The translations under genes and the position numbers were made by a program. Positions 1 through 8,183 of a stretch of 64,000 nt of DNA are shown here, piece after piece; within the stretch, counting starts at the first letter, position 1; every line of letters begins with the position of its first letter. Below the pieces are notes generated by a model. That model was given only the letters and a program-made list of their open reading frames with translations, ran no database searches and was not told the DNA's origin. The stretch covers positions 66,140 through 130,139 of the forward strand of contig JAVJSD010000089.1 in assembly GCA_040219575.1 (NCBI GenBank). Reading direction: 5' to 3'. The stretch is from JAVJSD01 sp040219575 (GTDB taxonomy: Bacteria; Planctomycetota; Planctomycetia; Pirellulales; Pirellulaceae).

Positions 1-1753
1 CTTCGAAAATGGCGGTTGGTTGGCCGTTGCGGACGGCGTCGATGAAGTTGTTGAGCTGCGCCGGATCGAGCGAGGAGGGTTGCACAGCCAACAGCACGTC
101 GTACTTCAACACCTGCGACTTCTTCCCTTCGTCGTCGATTTCCTCCACCCACACGTCGATCGGATTGCTGGCGTCGACTTCTTCGACGTCGTATTGTTTT
201 TCCAACTCCTCGATGATCGCCTGCCGTGGGGCTTGCGCCGGACCGCTGGGCCCCATGGTGAAGCCGCCGTACAACTGCGCGTCGGTGCGCAGGACGCCGA
301 CCGTCTTGCGCTCCTGTTCCGCGACGGTGGCGACGGAGCGAATCAACTCGTACTCGACAGGCACGCCGTAATCGAAGAACGGCACGACGACGCGCTCCAA
401 CCCGCAACTGAAGGCGGCGGCCAGGATGACCTCTTCCTCCCGGATGGCGCCGCGGGAGGTGGTCCGCACGCGCTGCGGCGTGATGCCGAAGCGCTTTTCG
501 GCGCTGGCCGCCTCTTCGCTGAAAGGTTCGAGATTCTCGTGCAGCGTCAGTTCGATCTTGCGGCTGCCGGCCACCGCCTGAAACTCCTTGAGCATGTTGA
601 CCAGGTCGTAGCGCGTCTTGACGTAATCCGGCGGCACCTCGCGGCTGACGAAGGCCTCGATCTGAATCGGATTCTTGGTCTTTGAGTCCAACTCAAGCAA
701 CAGCCGCCGCGTGTCCGGCGCCAGAGAACTCACCTGGTTCTCAGTGGCGTCCACCCGCCAGTTCAGCAGCGTCACCGTCACCAGCAGCACGTTCAGTCCG
801 ATCGCCAGCGCGAAGAACGCCACAATGCGGAGCAGGAAGTGCCCCAGCATCGACGAGCCGTCGCGCCCGCCGAGCCAGTGCCGCCGCCCGATGAGCACCA
901 TGCACAAGTACAGCCCGATGAAGATGATCATCAGGAAGTAGACGATGGACGACAGGCTCAATACGCCGCGGCCGAAGGATTCGAACTGCCCGCCCAGGCT
1001 CCAGTGGCGGACGTTGGCCGTCAGCCAGGGATCGGTGAAGATCACGTCGGCGTTGCTGGCGGCGGCCAGCGGCGCGTTGAGCGCCGCGCCCAGCACGAAT
1101 CCGATCGTCAGGTTGCTGGTCAGGAACGAGGCCACCATGCCGATCGACAGCATCGCCAGCCCCATCAGCCAGTAGCCGAAGTAGGTGACGGCCAGTTGCA
1201 GCACGTCGAGATCGCCGAACGTGAGCGAGACCAGCACCGAGCCGTGCGAGAGTTGCGAGAACAGCAGCGAGACCGTGAAGATCGCCGCGGCCGCCAGGTA
1301 CTTGCCCATCACGATGTCGACGTCGGTCGCCGGCAGCGTCAGCAGCAGTTCGTCGGTCCCCTGCCGTCGCTCCTCGGCCCAGGTGCTCATGGTGATGGCC
1401 GGAATGAACACCAGCATGATCAGCGGCATGTAGGTGTTGAGCTGATCGAGATTCGCCAGGTTGTTGGTGAAGAAGGCGTGCGGCCAGAAGGCCGCGAACG
1501 AGGTCAGCAGCACGAACAGCACCAGAAACACGTAGCCGGTGGGATTGCTGAAGTAGCCGACGAAATTTCGCTTCAGCACGGCGAAGGCCGCCGGCATGAA
1601 TACGGCCATCACCACAATCCACGCCAGCCAGACGACCAGGAACAGGATGTCGATGCTGAAGATCAACAGCAGCGTCAGAATCCATTGCGGAATACTCAGA
1701 AACGCCAATGGGGCGGAGTCCGCCAGATTCGTCACGATGTCGAGCGAGCCCAT
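1..1753 (-). CDS. ABC-2 permease fused to GldG-like substrate-binding domain (partial, runs off window)
   Basis: An open frame runs from an ATG at 1753 on the minus strand to the window edge without a stop, so the C-terminus is missing. The first ~250 residues are hydrophobic, with several membrane segments and the ABC-2 feature of a short motif around EERRQGTDELLLTLP, as in GldF/NosY-type permeases. A linker then leads into a long extracytoplasmic part starting near NVLLVTVTLLNWRVDATENQ. That part matches the GldG/ABC-type uncharacterized auxiliary domain: the segment LLLELDSKTKNPIQIEAFVS is followed by a repeated alpha/beta sensor-like fold. The ATPase gene lies 67 bases upstream on the same strand, so the two probably form an exporter operon. 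GldF/GldG fusions are common in planctomycetes. Substrate unknown. Function is family-level inference; the frame itself is clear. Confidence 0.85.
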   Translation of the reverse strand, partial: MGSLDIVTNLADSAPLAFLSIPQWILTLLLIFSIDILFLVVWLAWIVVMAVFMPAAFAVLKRNFVGYFSNPTGYVFLVLFVLLTSFAAFWPHAFFTNNLANLDQLNTYMPLIMLVFIPAITMSTWAEERRQGTDELLLTLPATDVDIVMGKYLAAAAIFTVSLLFSQLSHGSVLVSLTFGDLDVLQLAVTYFGYWLMGLAMLSIGMVASFLTSNLTIGFVLGAALNAPLAAASNADVIFTDPWLTANVRHWSLGGQFESFGRGVLSLSSIVYFLMIIFIGLYLCMVLIGRRHWLGGRDGSSMLGHFLLRIVAFFALAIGLNVLLVTVTLLNWRVDATENQVSSLAPDTRRLLLELDSKTKNPIQIEAFVSREVPPDYVKTRYDLVNMLKEFQAVAGSRKIELTLHENLEPFSEEAASAEKRFGITPQRVRTTSRGAIREEEVILAAAFSCGLERVVVPFFDYGVPVEYELIRSVATVAEQERKTVGVLRTDAQLYGGFTMGPSGPAQAPRQAIIEELEKQYDVEEVDASNPIDVWVEEIDDEGKKSQVLKYDVLLAVQPSSLDPAQLNNFIDAVRNGQPTAIFE

Positions 1754-1820
1754 CAATGCTTCCCTTTGTCTCTTCCGAACGTGATTGCTTTGAATTGAAC
1801 GCGAGGGGCGCAGCGAACCG

Positions 1821-2591
1821 TCAGGCGACGACGGCCGCCACCGGCGGGGCGGTGAGTTGCTTGAACGCCTCGTCGAGCGAGTTGTAATGGCTCTCGAGGT
1901 CCTTGACGGTTCCGTCGTACACCAGTCGCCCTTCGTTGATGAGGATCACGCGGCTGGCCATGGCCTCGACTTCCTGCAGAATGTGCGTCGAGAGCAGGAT
2001 CGTCTTCTCCTCGCCCAGACGGCGCATCGTGTCGCGCATGCCCGTGATCTGATTCGGATCGAGGCCGGCGGTCGGCTCGTCGAGAATCAGCACCTCGGGT
2101 TCATGCAGCAGGGCCTGGGCCATTCCCACCCGCTGCCGGTACCCCTTCGAGAGTTTGCTGATCGGCTTGTGCAGCACGGTCTGCAACTGACAGAGGTCGA
2201 TCACCGCCTCGATCCGCTCGTGCTTGTAGGCCCGCGCCATGCCGCGAAAGTCGGCGAAGAACTCCAGCCAGGAGTAGGGCGTCATCTCGCGATACAGCGG
2301 ACCGTTCTCCGGCAGGTAGCCCAGGTGCTTCGAGCCCAACAGCCGGTCGGCCGCCATGTCGTGGCCTGCAATCCGGGCCACTCCCTGCGACGGGGAGAGG
2401 TATCCCGTCAGTAGTTTCATGGTTGTGCTTTTCCCCGCGCCGTTGGGGCCGAGAAAGGCGACTACTTCCCCGCGGTGGACCTGGAAATTGACATCGCGCG
2501 TGGCGGCGAAGATGCCATAGAACTTCGAGAGGCCGATCGCCTCGATCATGGGCGGTCCGTCGGGAGCTCGAACAGGTCTCGTATCGGCCAT
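1821..2591 (-). CDS. ABC transporter ATP-binding protein
   Basis: Cytoplasmic ATPase of an ABC-2 exporter, 256 residues if the upstream ATG is used. Walker A GPNGAGKST lies at residues 48-56, the signature LSKGY at 147-151 and Walker B VLILDE at 167-172, followed by the switch His in LLSTHI. The overall pattern (GYLPENGPLY, then FFADFRGM) resembles the GldA/NatA-type ATPases that pair with GldF/GldG permeases, and such a permease fusion follows immediately downstream. The start is uncertain. An internal ATG at 2549 (MIEAIGLSK) would give a protein beginning right at the conserved domain, and neither start has a strong Shine-Dalgarno sequence. The substrate cannot be told from sequence. Confidence 0.93.
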   Translation of the reverse strand: MADTRPVRAPDGPPMIEAIGLSKFYGIFAATRDVNFQVHRGEVVAFLGPNGAGKSTTMKLLTGYLSPSQGVARIAGHDMAADRLLGSKHLGYLPENGPLYREMTPYSWLEFFADFRGMARAYKHERIEAVIDLCQLQTVLHKPISKLSKGYRQRVGMAQALLHEPEVLILDEPTAGLDPNQITGMRDTMRRLGEEKTILLSTHILQEVEAMASRVILINEGRLVYDGTVKDLESHYNSLDEAFKQLTAPPVAAVVA

Positions 2592-3261
2592 GGCTGTGCT
2601 GATTGCGTCGGGCGAAGGGAAAGTTCATCCGCCACGCCCTCCGCGGGGCGCGCGTGTCGCGAAACTTGCTGGACATTCGTCGGGAGGTGGGGGAACGGAA
2701 ACCCCACCGGAACCGGCCGCCCAGCATCGAAGCCGACCTACGGCGAACCACAGGCCCGCCGCAGGCCTCGTAAGTGTCAATAGTATAAGGGGTAGCGTTG
2801 CCCACTCAAGGTGCTTCCGCATCCCGGGCAGGCGCTTCAACCGGCCATTGCCTTCCGACCGTTGAACTCCCCTCTGTTACGCCCGTTTTCCCAGTCGGGT
2901 TCGGCGCGGAGGGATGGGGGGCGCCCGCTTACGCGCTCTTCGTCTCTTTGTGGAAGTCTGGCGAATTTCGCGACTACCGGCTCTGTCCTGACTTTGTTGC
3001 TTGGGCGAGCGGAGTCGGATACAACCATTTTCCCCATGGAGACTGCGGCTTTCCCCGGGAATTGGCCGCGGTCGCGCGTCGGAATTGCGAATTTTCTCAT
3101 TTGCCCACAAAAAGTCGCCGCCGATTCAATAATCGCGGGCAGGTGCGCATCTGGTCTGTTGGAATAGCCGAACATTGCCGTTCGGCAGGAGTCGCTTTTT
3201 GGCAGCCGATGAAGGTAAGCCGGAACAAGGCAAGCCGAAAGCAGGCGGGCCAAAGGCAGGT
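2592..3261. other. 670-base intergenic region between divergent operons
   Basis: No convincing gene was seen; the open frames here lack protein-like composition. It separates the minus-strand ABC operon from the plus-strand sigma-factor operon, so both promoters should lie here, but no clear consensus promoter was picked out. At 2952-2977 is a half copy of the hairpin repeat described at 8033, 37372 and 51248. From about 3206 to 3305, running into the sigma-factor start, there are degenerate 12-15 base tandem units of the type GGCAAGCCGRAA. Confidence 0.5.
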
Positions 3262-3810
3262 ATGGCCGATCCAGGCGAGCCGGAATCAGGCGAGTCGAAG
3301 ACCGGGAAAATCGACCCAGCCGCAGTGGCGGCGATTTACGTCGAGCATGCCGAGCCGCTCAGGCGATTCCTGCTGGGGGTATTGGGTGATTCCCAGTTAG
3401 CGGGGGACGTGTTGCAGGCGGCCTTCACCAAATTGGTGGAACGCGGGCACGAAACCCGCGAGGAATCACGGAAATCGTGGTTGTTTCGCGTTGCTTTTCA
3501 TGAGGCGATGGCCGTTCGGCGTCGCCAGAACGTTGGTCAGAAAGTCGTCAAACGACTCGCGTGGTCCAAGGACACGACCTCCGATCGGGCTGACGAACCG
3601 CTGTTGCGACTGGAATCGGTCGAATCGGTCCGGGCGGCCCTGGACGAGCTTCCCAGCGAGCAGCGTGAAGTGGTTCGCATGCGGATCTACGAGGAAAAGT
3701 CGTTCGCCGTGATCGCCGAGGAGTTGAGTATCCCGCTGGGCACGGCCCTGGGACGCATGCGGTCGGCAATGCAAAAACTCAAGCGAATTCTCGCTCATCA
3801 TCAACACTGA
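3262..3810 (+). CDS. ECF-type RNA polymerase sigma factor
   Basis: Sigma-70 family ECF regulator of 182 residues from the ATG at 3262. Region 2 is recognisable in the stretch around EPLRRFLLGVLGDSQLAGDVLQ, followed by a W-L-FRVAFHEA core. Region 4 (LPSEQREVVRMRIYEEKSFA, then EELSIPLGTALGRMRSAMQKL) forms the helix-turn-helix. An upstream TTG at 3175 would add 29 residues of repetitive Lys/Gly/Pro-rich sequence; the ATG with AAAGGCAGG just before it was preferred. The next gene starts 14 bases after the stop and has the build of a membrane anti-sigma factor, so this is likely a sigma/anti-sigma pair. Target promoters are unknown. Confidence 0.88.
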   Translation: MADPGEPESGESKTGKIDPAAVAAIYVEHAEPLRRFLLGVLGDSQLAGDVLQAAFTKLVERGHETREESRKSWLFRVAFHEAMAVRRRQNVGQKVVKRLAWSKDTTSDRADEPLLRLESVESVRAALDELPSEQREVVRMRIYEEKSFAVIAEELSIPLGTALGRMRSAMQKLKRILAHHQH

Positions 3811-3824
3811 AAGTCGTATCTGCC

Positions 3825-4439
3825 ATGAAGCCTTGCGAACACGAAACCAGCAAGACTGGCGAAGAAAACGCCCTGTGCGAACTCGATTGGCTCGCTTTTC
3901 GCTATATCGCGGGTGAGTTGGACGAGGCGGAGCTGGAGGCGTTCGAGCTGCGGTTGGCCGAAGAGCAACCGGCACGCGACGCGGTGGCTTTGGCCGTGGA
4001 GGTCGTGCAAACGGTGTCGGCGGCGGAGCATCTTGAGGAGATCCCGATGGTCGTCACGGCCGCCCGCGAGGCGAGTCGTTGGCGTCATGTGGCGTGGTTG
4101 GCTATCGCCGCTGGTGTGGCTGCTTGCTGCGCTTCGGTGGCCCTCATGTTCTCGGGCGGCGTCTCGTCGGTCGAACACGACGCATCGGCGCTGGCCGCTG
4201 AACGCGTGCCGCAGGCCTCGCCGGTCGTCGCCAACGCCTGGCTGGAGACCTTCGACCAACCGATTCTGGCGACTTCGCAGACCGTGGCGAGTGATCCGCT
4301 GGAGATCGAGCCCGCCCTGCTGAGCGGCGATGAGACCGAAGTCGCCACTCCCGACTGGATGGCGGCCGCGCTGGCCGGCATGTCGAGCGACATGGGCATG
4401 GACCTGGAGCGGGGCGCGACCGCTCCTTTGGAGAACTGA
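3825..4439 (+). CDS. putative membrane-anchored anti-sigma factor
   Basis: A 204-residue protein. The N-terminal ~85 residues are acidic and helical (ELDWLAFRYIAGELDEAELE, then a region starting FELRLAEEQPARDAV), as in the sigma-binding part of planctomycete anti-sigma proteins. A single membrane segment (VAWLAIAAGVAACCASVALMF) follows at about residues 88-110. The C-terminal ~90 residues are probably periplasmic, low in complexity and without known motif. The classical zinc-binding HXXXCXXC of ZAS anti-sigma factors is not present. Position directly after the ECF gene supports the role; the function is inferred from context and architecture, not from a recognised domain. Confidence 0.7.
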   Translation: MKPCEHETSKTGEENALCELDWLAFRYIAGELDEAELEAFELRLAEEQPARDAVALAVEVVQTVSAAEHLEEIPMVVTAAREASRWRHVAWLAIAAGVAACCASVALMFSGGVSSVEHDASALAAERVPQASPVVANAWLETFDQPILATSQTVASDPLEIEPALLSGDETEVATPDWMAAALAGMSSDMGMDLERGATAPLEN

Positions 4440-4442
4440 TCG

Positions 4443-5210
4443 ATGCAGCGCGGATTCGCCCTTTTGATTGTCTTGTTGGTGCTGGCGACGGCGGCGACGG
4501 CCGTCGTCGAACGACCGGCGGCCGCGCAGCGAGGCGCTTCGTCCCAGGGCGGCGTCACGACGTCCGCCAACACGACGTCCGCCGATGAAAAGAACGAATC
4601 GAAGTCGAGCAAGATCGAAACGAAACAGGATGCCGTTCGCGGCGAAGCCAGCAAGAACGACGCAAGCTCGAAGCGAGTCCCCGGCCTCACTGCCGGACGC
4701 GAAGCGGCGGTAATGACGTTCGTCCGCGAGCATCATCCCGACCTGGAGGCGCTGTTGGTTTACCTGAAGAAGCACCGCGCCGCCGACTACGCCAAGGCGA
4801 TTCGTGAATTGTTCAATAACAGCGAGCGTCTGGCCCGCATCCAGGAAATGGATGAAGTGCGTTACGAGCTGGAACTCGCCCAGTGGAAGCTTCGCTCGCG
4901 GATCCAACTGCTGGTGGCCCGGTTGCGGATGGACAAGTCGGACGCGTTGCGCGAGCAACTTCGCGAGGTGCTCACCGAGCAGGTGGAGTTGCAACTCAAG
5001 GTGCTGGAGCGCGACCGCAGTCGGCTGAGCGAGCGGCTGGAGAAGCTGGAAGCGAAGATCGAGCGGCTGAGCGAGTCGAAGAAGCAGGAAGTCGAGTCGC
5101 AGTTTCGAACGTTGACCACTCGCCCGGTCAAAAGCGTCCCCGTCAAGGTCAAGGATTCAACCGCGGAGAAGCGCGACACGCCGAATCAGCGGACGAACAA
5201 GTCGCAATAA
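4443..5210 (+). CDS. secreted coiled-coil protein of unknown function
   Basis: A 255-residue protein starting 3 bases after the previous stop, so almost certainly co-transcribed with the sigma/anti-sigma pair. An N-terminal signal peptide (FALLIVLLVLATAATAV) is followed by a Ser/Lys-rich linker. Residues ~90-235 are highly charged and helical (heptad-like runs such as LLVARLRMDKSDALREQLRE and RLSERLEKLEAKIERLSES), predicting a long coiled coil. The tail is basic. No catalytic motif was seen. Periplasmic coiled-coil proteins in sigma-factor operons can act as stress sensors, but that is speculation here. Confidence 0.75.
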   Translation: MQRGFALLIVLLVLATAATAVVERPAAAQRGASSQGGVTTSANTTSADEKNESKSSKIETKQDAVRGEASKNDASSKRVPGLTAGREAAVMTFVREHHPDLEALLVYLKKHRAADYAKAIRELFNNSERLARIQEMDEVRYELELAQWKLRSRIQLLVARLRMDKSDALREQLREVLTEQVELQLKVLERDRSRLSERLEKLEAKIERLSESKKQEVESQFRTLTTRPVKSVPVKVKDSTAEKRDTPNQRTNKSQ

Positions 5211-5291
5211 CCCCACACTTCACGCCTGTCCTCAACGGCAGGCCGAATCACCCCCACCCCACTTTTTTTGATGCCCCTCGGGAGGATAGGA

Positions 5292-8021
5292 ATGCGGAAC
5301 CGCCTCGTACTCACAGCAGCGCTCGTCGCATCGCTCGCGGCCGTCTCGGCCGTGAGCGCCGAACAAGAGACGCTTCCCTCGATCGACCAGCGCTTCGCGC
5401 AGGCCGACGCCACGGAGGTCCCCAATTTTCAACGTCACGTGGTGCCGCTGTTCGGTCGGTTGGGCTGCAACGGCCGCTCGTGCCACGGCTCCTTCCAGGG
5501 CCGCGGCGGATTCCAACTCTCGTTGTTCGGCTACGACTTCAAGGCCGACCACGACGCGCTGTTCGACGAGAAAAGCCCGCGGGTCGACGTCGCCAAGCCG
5601 CTGGAAAGTCTGATCCTCGTCAAGCCGACTGATGAATTCGAACACGAGGGGGGCGAGCGATACAAAAAGGGCGGTTGGGAGTACCACGTACTGAGCAAGT
5701 GGATCGAGTCGGGCGCCAAGTTCGAGAAAAGCGAAATCGTCAAACTCGAGAAGTTGGAAGTCACGCCTGCCGAATTGATCTTCAACAAGGCCGGCGAGCA
5801 GGTGCAGTTGAAGGCGGTCGCCGTGTGGGCCGACGGCGTGCGGGAAGACGTCACCGCGCTGTGCCGCTTCCAGAGCAACGACGACCTGATCGCCGCCATC
5901 AGCGAGAGCGGCCAGGTGACGGCCGGTGAAATCGGCGATACGCACGTGGTGGTCTCCTACGACAACGGCGTGGTGCCGATTCCGGTTCTCCGTCCGGTGA
6001 GCGAATTGGCCGGCGCGAAGTACCCCAAGGTCTCCACGCCCACCAAGGTCGACGAACTCGTCGTCAACAAGCTCCGCAAATTGGGCATCGTCCCCTCGGA
6101 GACCTGCACCGACGCGGAGTTCCTGCGTCGCGTGAGCCTCGACCTCGCCGGCACGCTCCCCACCGCCACCCAAGTCGAGAAATTCCTCGCCGACAAATCG
6201 CCCAACAAGCGGTCGGAGAAGATCGACGAGTTGTTGGCGTCGCCCGGTTACGCCGGCTGGTGGACCACCAAGCTGTGCGACTACACCGGCAACAATGAGC
6301 AGCAAGTGAACAACGTGCTGCCCCGAGTCCGCGGCAGTTCGGCCAGCCCGACGCAGGCCTGGTACGACTGGATCTACGAGCGCGTGGCCGAAAACGCCCC
6401 CTACGACGAACTGGTCGAGGGCATCGTGGCCGCCAACAGCCGTCGCGAAGGCCAGAGCTATACCGAATACTGCCAGGAGATGAGCGAAATCTGCCGGCCC
6501 GATAGCGATAAGAGCTTCGCCGACATGCCGTCGATGCCCTTCTACTGGGCGCGGCGCGACTTCCGCGAAGTCGAAGCGCAGACGATCACTTTCGCTTACG
6601 CCTTCATGGGCGTCCGCATCCAGTGCGCCCAGTGCCACAAGCATCCCTTCGACCAGTGGACGAAGGACGACTTCGCTCAATTCCAGAACTTCTTCGGCCG
6701 CGCCACGCTGTCGCAAAACGCTCCCCGTGAAGATCGCGACGAGTACGACGCCATCATCAAGAAGCTCGGCGTCGAAGACGGTCTGCGTGGCAATCAGGTC
6801 CGGCAGAAGTATGCGGAATACATCTCCGAAGGCAAAACGGTGCCGTTCCCCGAACTGACCGTCTCGGCGCCCCGCGGTGGACGCAACCGCGGCCAGTCGC
6901 CCTCGCAAACGGCGCAACTGCTGGGCGGCGAGCCGATGGACCTCAGCAAGGTGGAAGATCCCCGTCAGCCGCTGATGGACTGGCTCCGCAGCAAGGACAA
7001 CCCCTACTTCGCCAAGGCCTTCGTCAATCGCGTCTGGGCGAATTACTTCAACGTCGGCATCGTCGAACCGCCCGACGACATGAGCCTGGCCAACGCCCCC
7101 AGCAACAAAGAACTGCTGGACTACCTGGCCCAGGGCTTCATCGACAGCGGCTTCGACATGAAGTGGGTGCATCGCGAGATCACCAACAGCCGCACCTATC
7201 AGTTGAGCTGGAAGACGAACGAAACCAACGAGGCCGACGAGCGAAACTTCAGTCGCTCGGTGCCCCGTCGGATGCCCGCCGAGATCGCCTACGACGCCAT
7301 TCAAATCGCCACCGCGTCGGACGATCGGGCCGCCGGCTTTCAGAAGGAGCTCGAGAATCGTGCGCTCGGCATCGCCGGCGCCGGCAACCGCAACCAGACG
7401 CGTGGACCGTTGTACGCCCTGACGGTGTTCGGCCGCAGCGCCCGCGAAAGCAACTGCGACTGTGATCGCAGCATGGAGTCGAGTCTGCTGCAGACCGTCT
7501 TCCTGCAGAACGACTCCGAGATGCTGGCCATGATCGACGACCGCAACAGTTGGGTGTCGCAGATGGCCCGCGAGCTGAAAATCTCGCCGCCCCCGTCAAC
7601 CTCGACGGCTCAGCAGCCCAACGCCAACGAGCGGGCGATGATCGCTCGCGTCCAGCAACGCATGGACGCGCTGCAGAAGAAGGCCGACCGGTTGAAGAAG
7701 GAAGGCCAAACCGAGGAGGCGGAGAAACTCCAGCAGCAGGTTCGCAACATGATGCGGCAGGTCGAACGTTATCGCCAGCAGCGCGGCGGTCAGCGGGATC
7801 AGGCCGAGGTCCGCAGCACGGAGAAGCGAGGCGACGCCGACAAGGTCGACGTCAAGCAGCTCGTCGAGCAGGCCTACCTGCGAACCGTCAGCCGCTATCC
7901 CGACGCCAGCGAACTGGACCGCAGCCGCGAGTTTGTGGAAGGCTCCAGCGACACCATCACGGGCCTGCGCGATTTGATGTGGGCTCTGGTCAACACCAAG
8001 GAGTTCATCCTCAACCACTAG
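5292..8021 (+). CDS. DUF1549/DUF1553 planctomycete cytochrome (PSD1 family)
   Basis: A 909-residue secreted protein. The ATG at 5292 was chosen because GGAGGA lies at 5281-5286 and a signal peptide (LVLTAALVASLAAVSAVSA) follows directly; upstream in-frame starts lack this. The N-terminal domain has a C-X4-CH heme-like motif (CNGRSCHG). A Big_2-like Ig region follows (VTPAELIFNKAGEQVQLKAV, then NDDLIAAISESGQVTAGEIG). DUF1549 comes next, with a canonical CxxCH (CAQCHKHPFDQW), then DUF1553 (ending in TVSRYPDASELDRSREF). A charged coiled coil (KADRLKKEGQTEEAEKLQQQ) interrupts the C-terminal part. The family is a hallmark of Planctomycetes, with unknown biochemistry but probable extracytoplasmic redox or polysaccharide roles. 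It is followed by its usual partner, DUF1501. Confidence 0.93.
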   Translation: MRNRLVLTAALVASLAAVSAVSAEQETLPSIDQRFAQADATEVPNFQRHVVPLFGRLGCNGRSCHGSFQGRGGFQLSLFGYDFKADHDALFDEKSPRVDVAKPLESLILVKPTDEFEHEGGERYKKGGWEYHVLSKWIESGAKFEKSEIVKLEKLEVTPAELIFNKAGEQVQLKAVAVWADGVREDVTALCRFQSNDDLIAAISESGQVTAGEIGDTHVVVSYDNGVVPIPVLRPVSELAGAKYPKVSTPTKVDELVVNKLRKLGIVPSETCTDAEFLRRVSLDLAGTLPTATQVEKFLADKSPNKRSEKIDELLASPGYAGWWTTKLCDYTGNNEQQVNNVLPRVRGSSASPTQAWYDWIYERVAENAPYDELVEGIVAANSRREGQSYTEYCQEMSEICRPDSDKSFADMPSMPFYWARRDFREVEAQTITFAYAFMGVRIQCAQCHKHPFDQWTKDDFAQFQNFFGRATLSQNAPREDRDEYDAIIKKLGVEDGLRGNQVRQKYAEYISEGKTVPFPELTVSAPRGGRNRGQSPSQTAQLLGGEPMDLSKVEDPRQPLMDWLRSKDNPYFAKAFVNRVWANYFNVGIVEPPDDMSLANAPSNKELLDYLAQGFIDSGFDMKWVHREITNSRTYQLSWKTNETNEADERNFSRSVPRRMPAEIAYDAIQIATASDDRAAGFQKELENRALGIAGAGNRNQTRGPLYALTVFGRSARESNCDCDRSMESSLLQTVFLQNDSEMLAMIDDRNSWVSQMARELKISPPPSTSTAQQPNANERAMIARVQQRMDALQKKADRLKKEGQTEEAEKLQQQVRNMMRQVERYRQQRGGQRDQAEVRSTEKRGDADKVDVKQLVEQAYLRTVSRYPDASELDRSREFVEGSSDTITGLRDLMWALVNTKEFILNH

Positions 8022-8032
8022 TTGGAGAGTCT

Positions 8033-8096
8033 GTAGCGGAAGTCGCCAGACTTCCGATTTCCAGCGCTTTCTCGGAACTCTGGCGAGTTCCGCGAC
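8033..8096. repeat. paired-hairpin dispersed repeat, copy 1
   Basis: Two consecutive hairpins lie between the DUF1549 and DUF1501 genes: GGAAGTC-gcca-GACTTCC, then GGAACTC-tggc-GAGTTCC. The second is an inverted copy of the first with compensatory base changes in the stem. The element begins GTAGC and ends GCGACG. Related copies are at 37372-37444 and 51248-51314, with half copies at 2952-2977 and 18557-18579. Confidence 0.75.
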
Positions 8097-8183
8097 GAAA
8101 ACACCAAATCGCCCAGCAAATAGTTTCAAGACACCCCACAACCGGTTCCCCACCGGAAAGACACCCTGAAAGGATAGAAACGT

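Noticed and set aside
20..1685. Open frames 20-685 (plus) and 741-1685 (minus) as genes
   Set aside because: Both overlap the continuous minus-strand permease/GldG-like frame that runs from 1753 to the edge and has real domain features.
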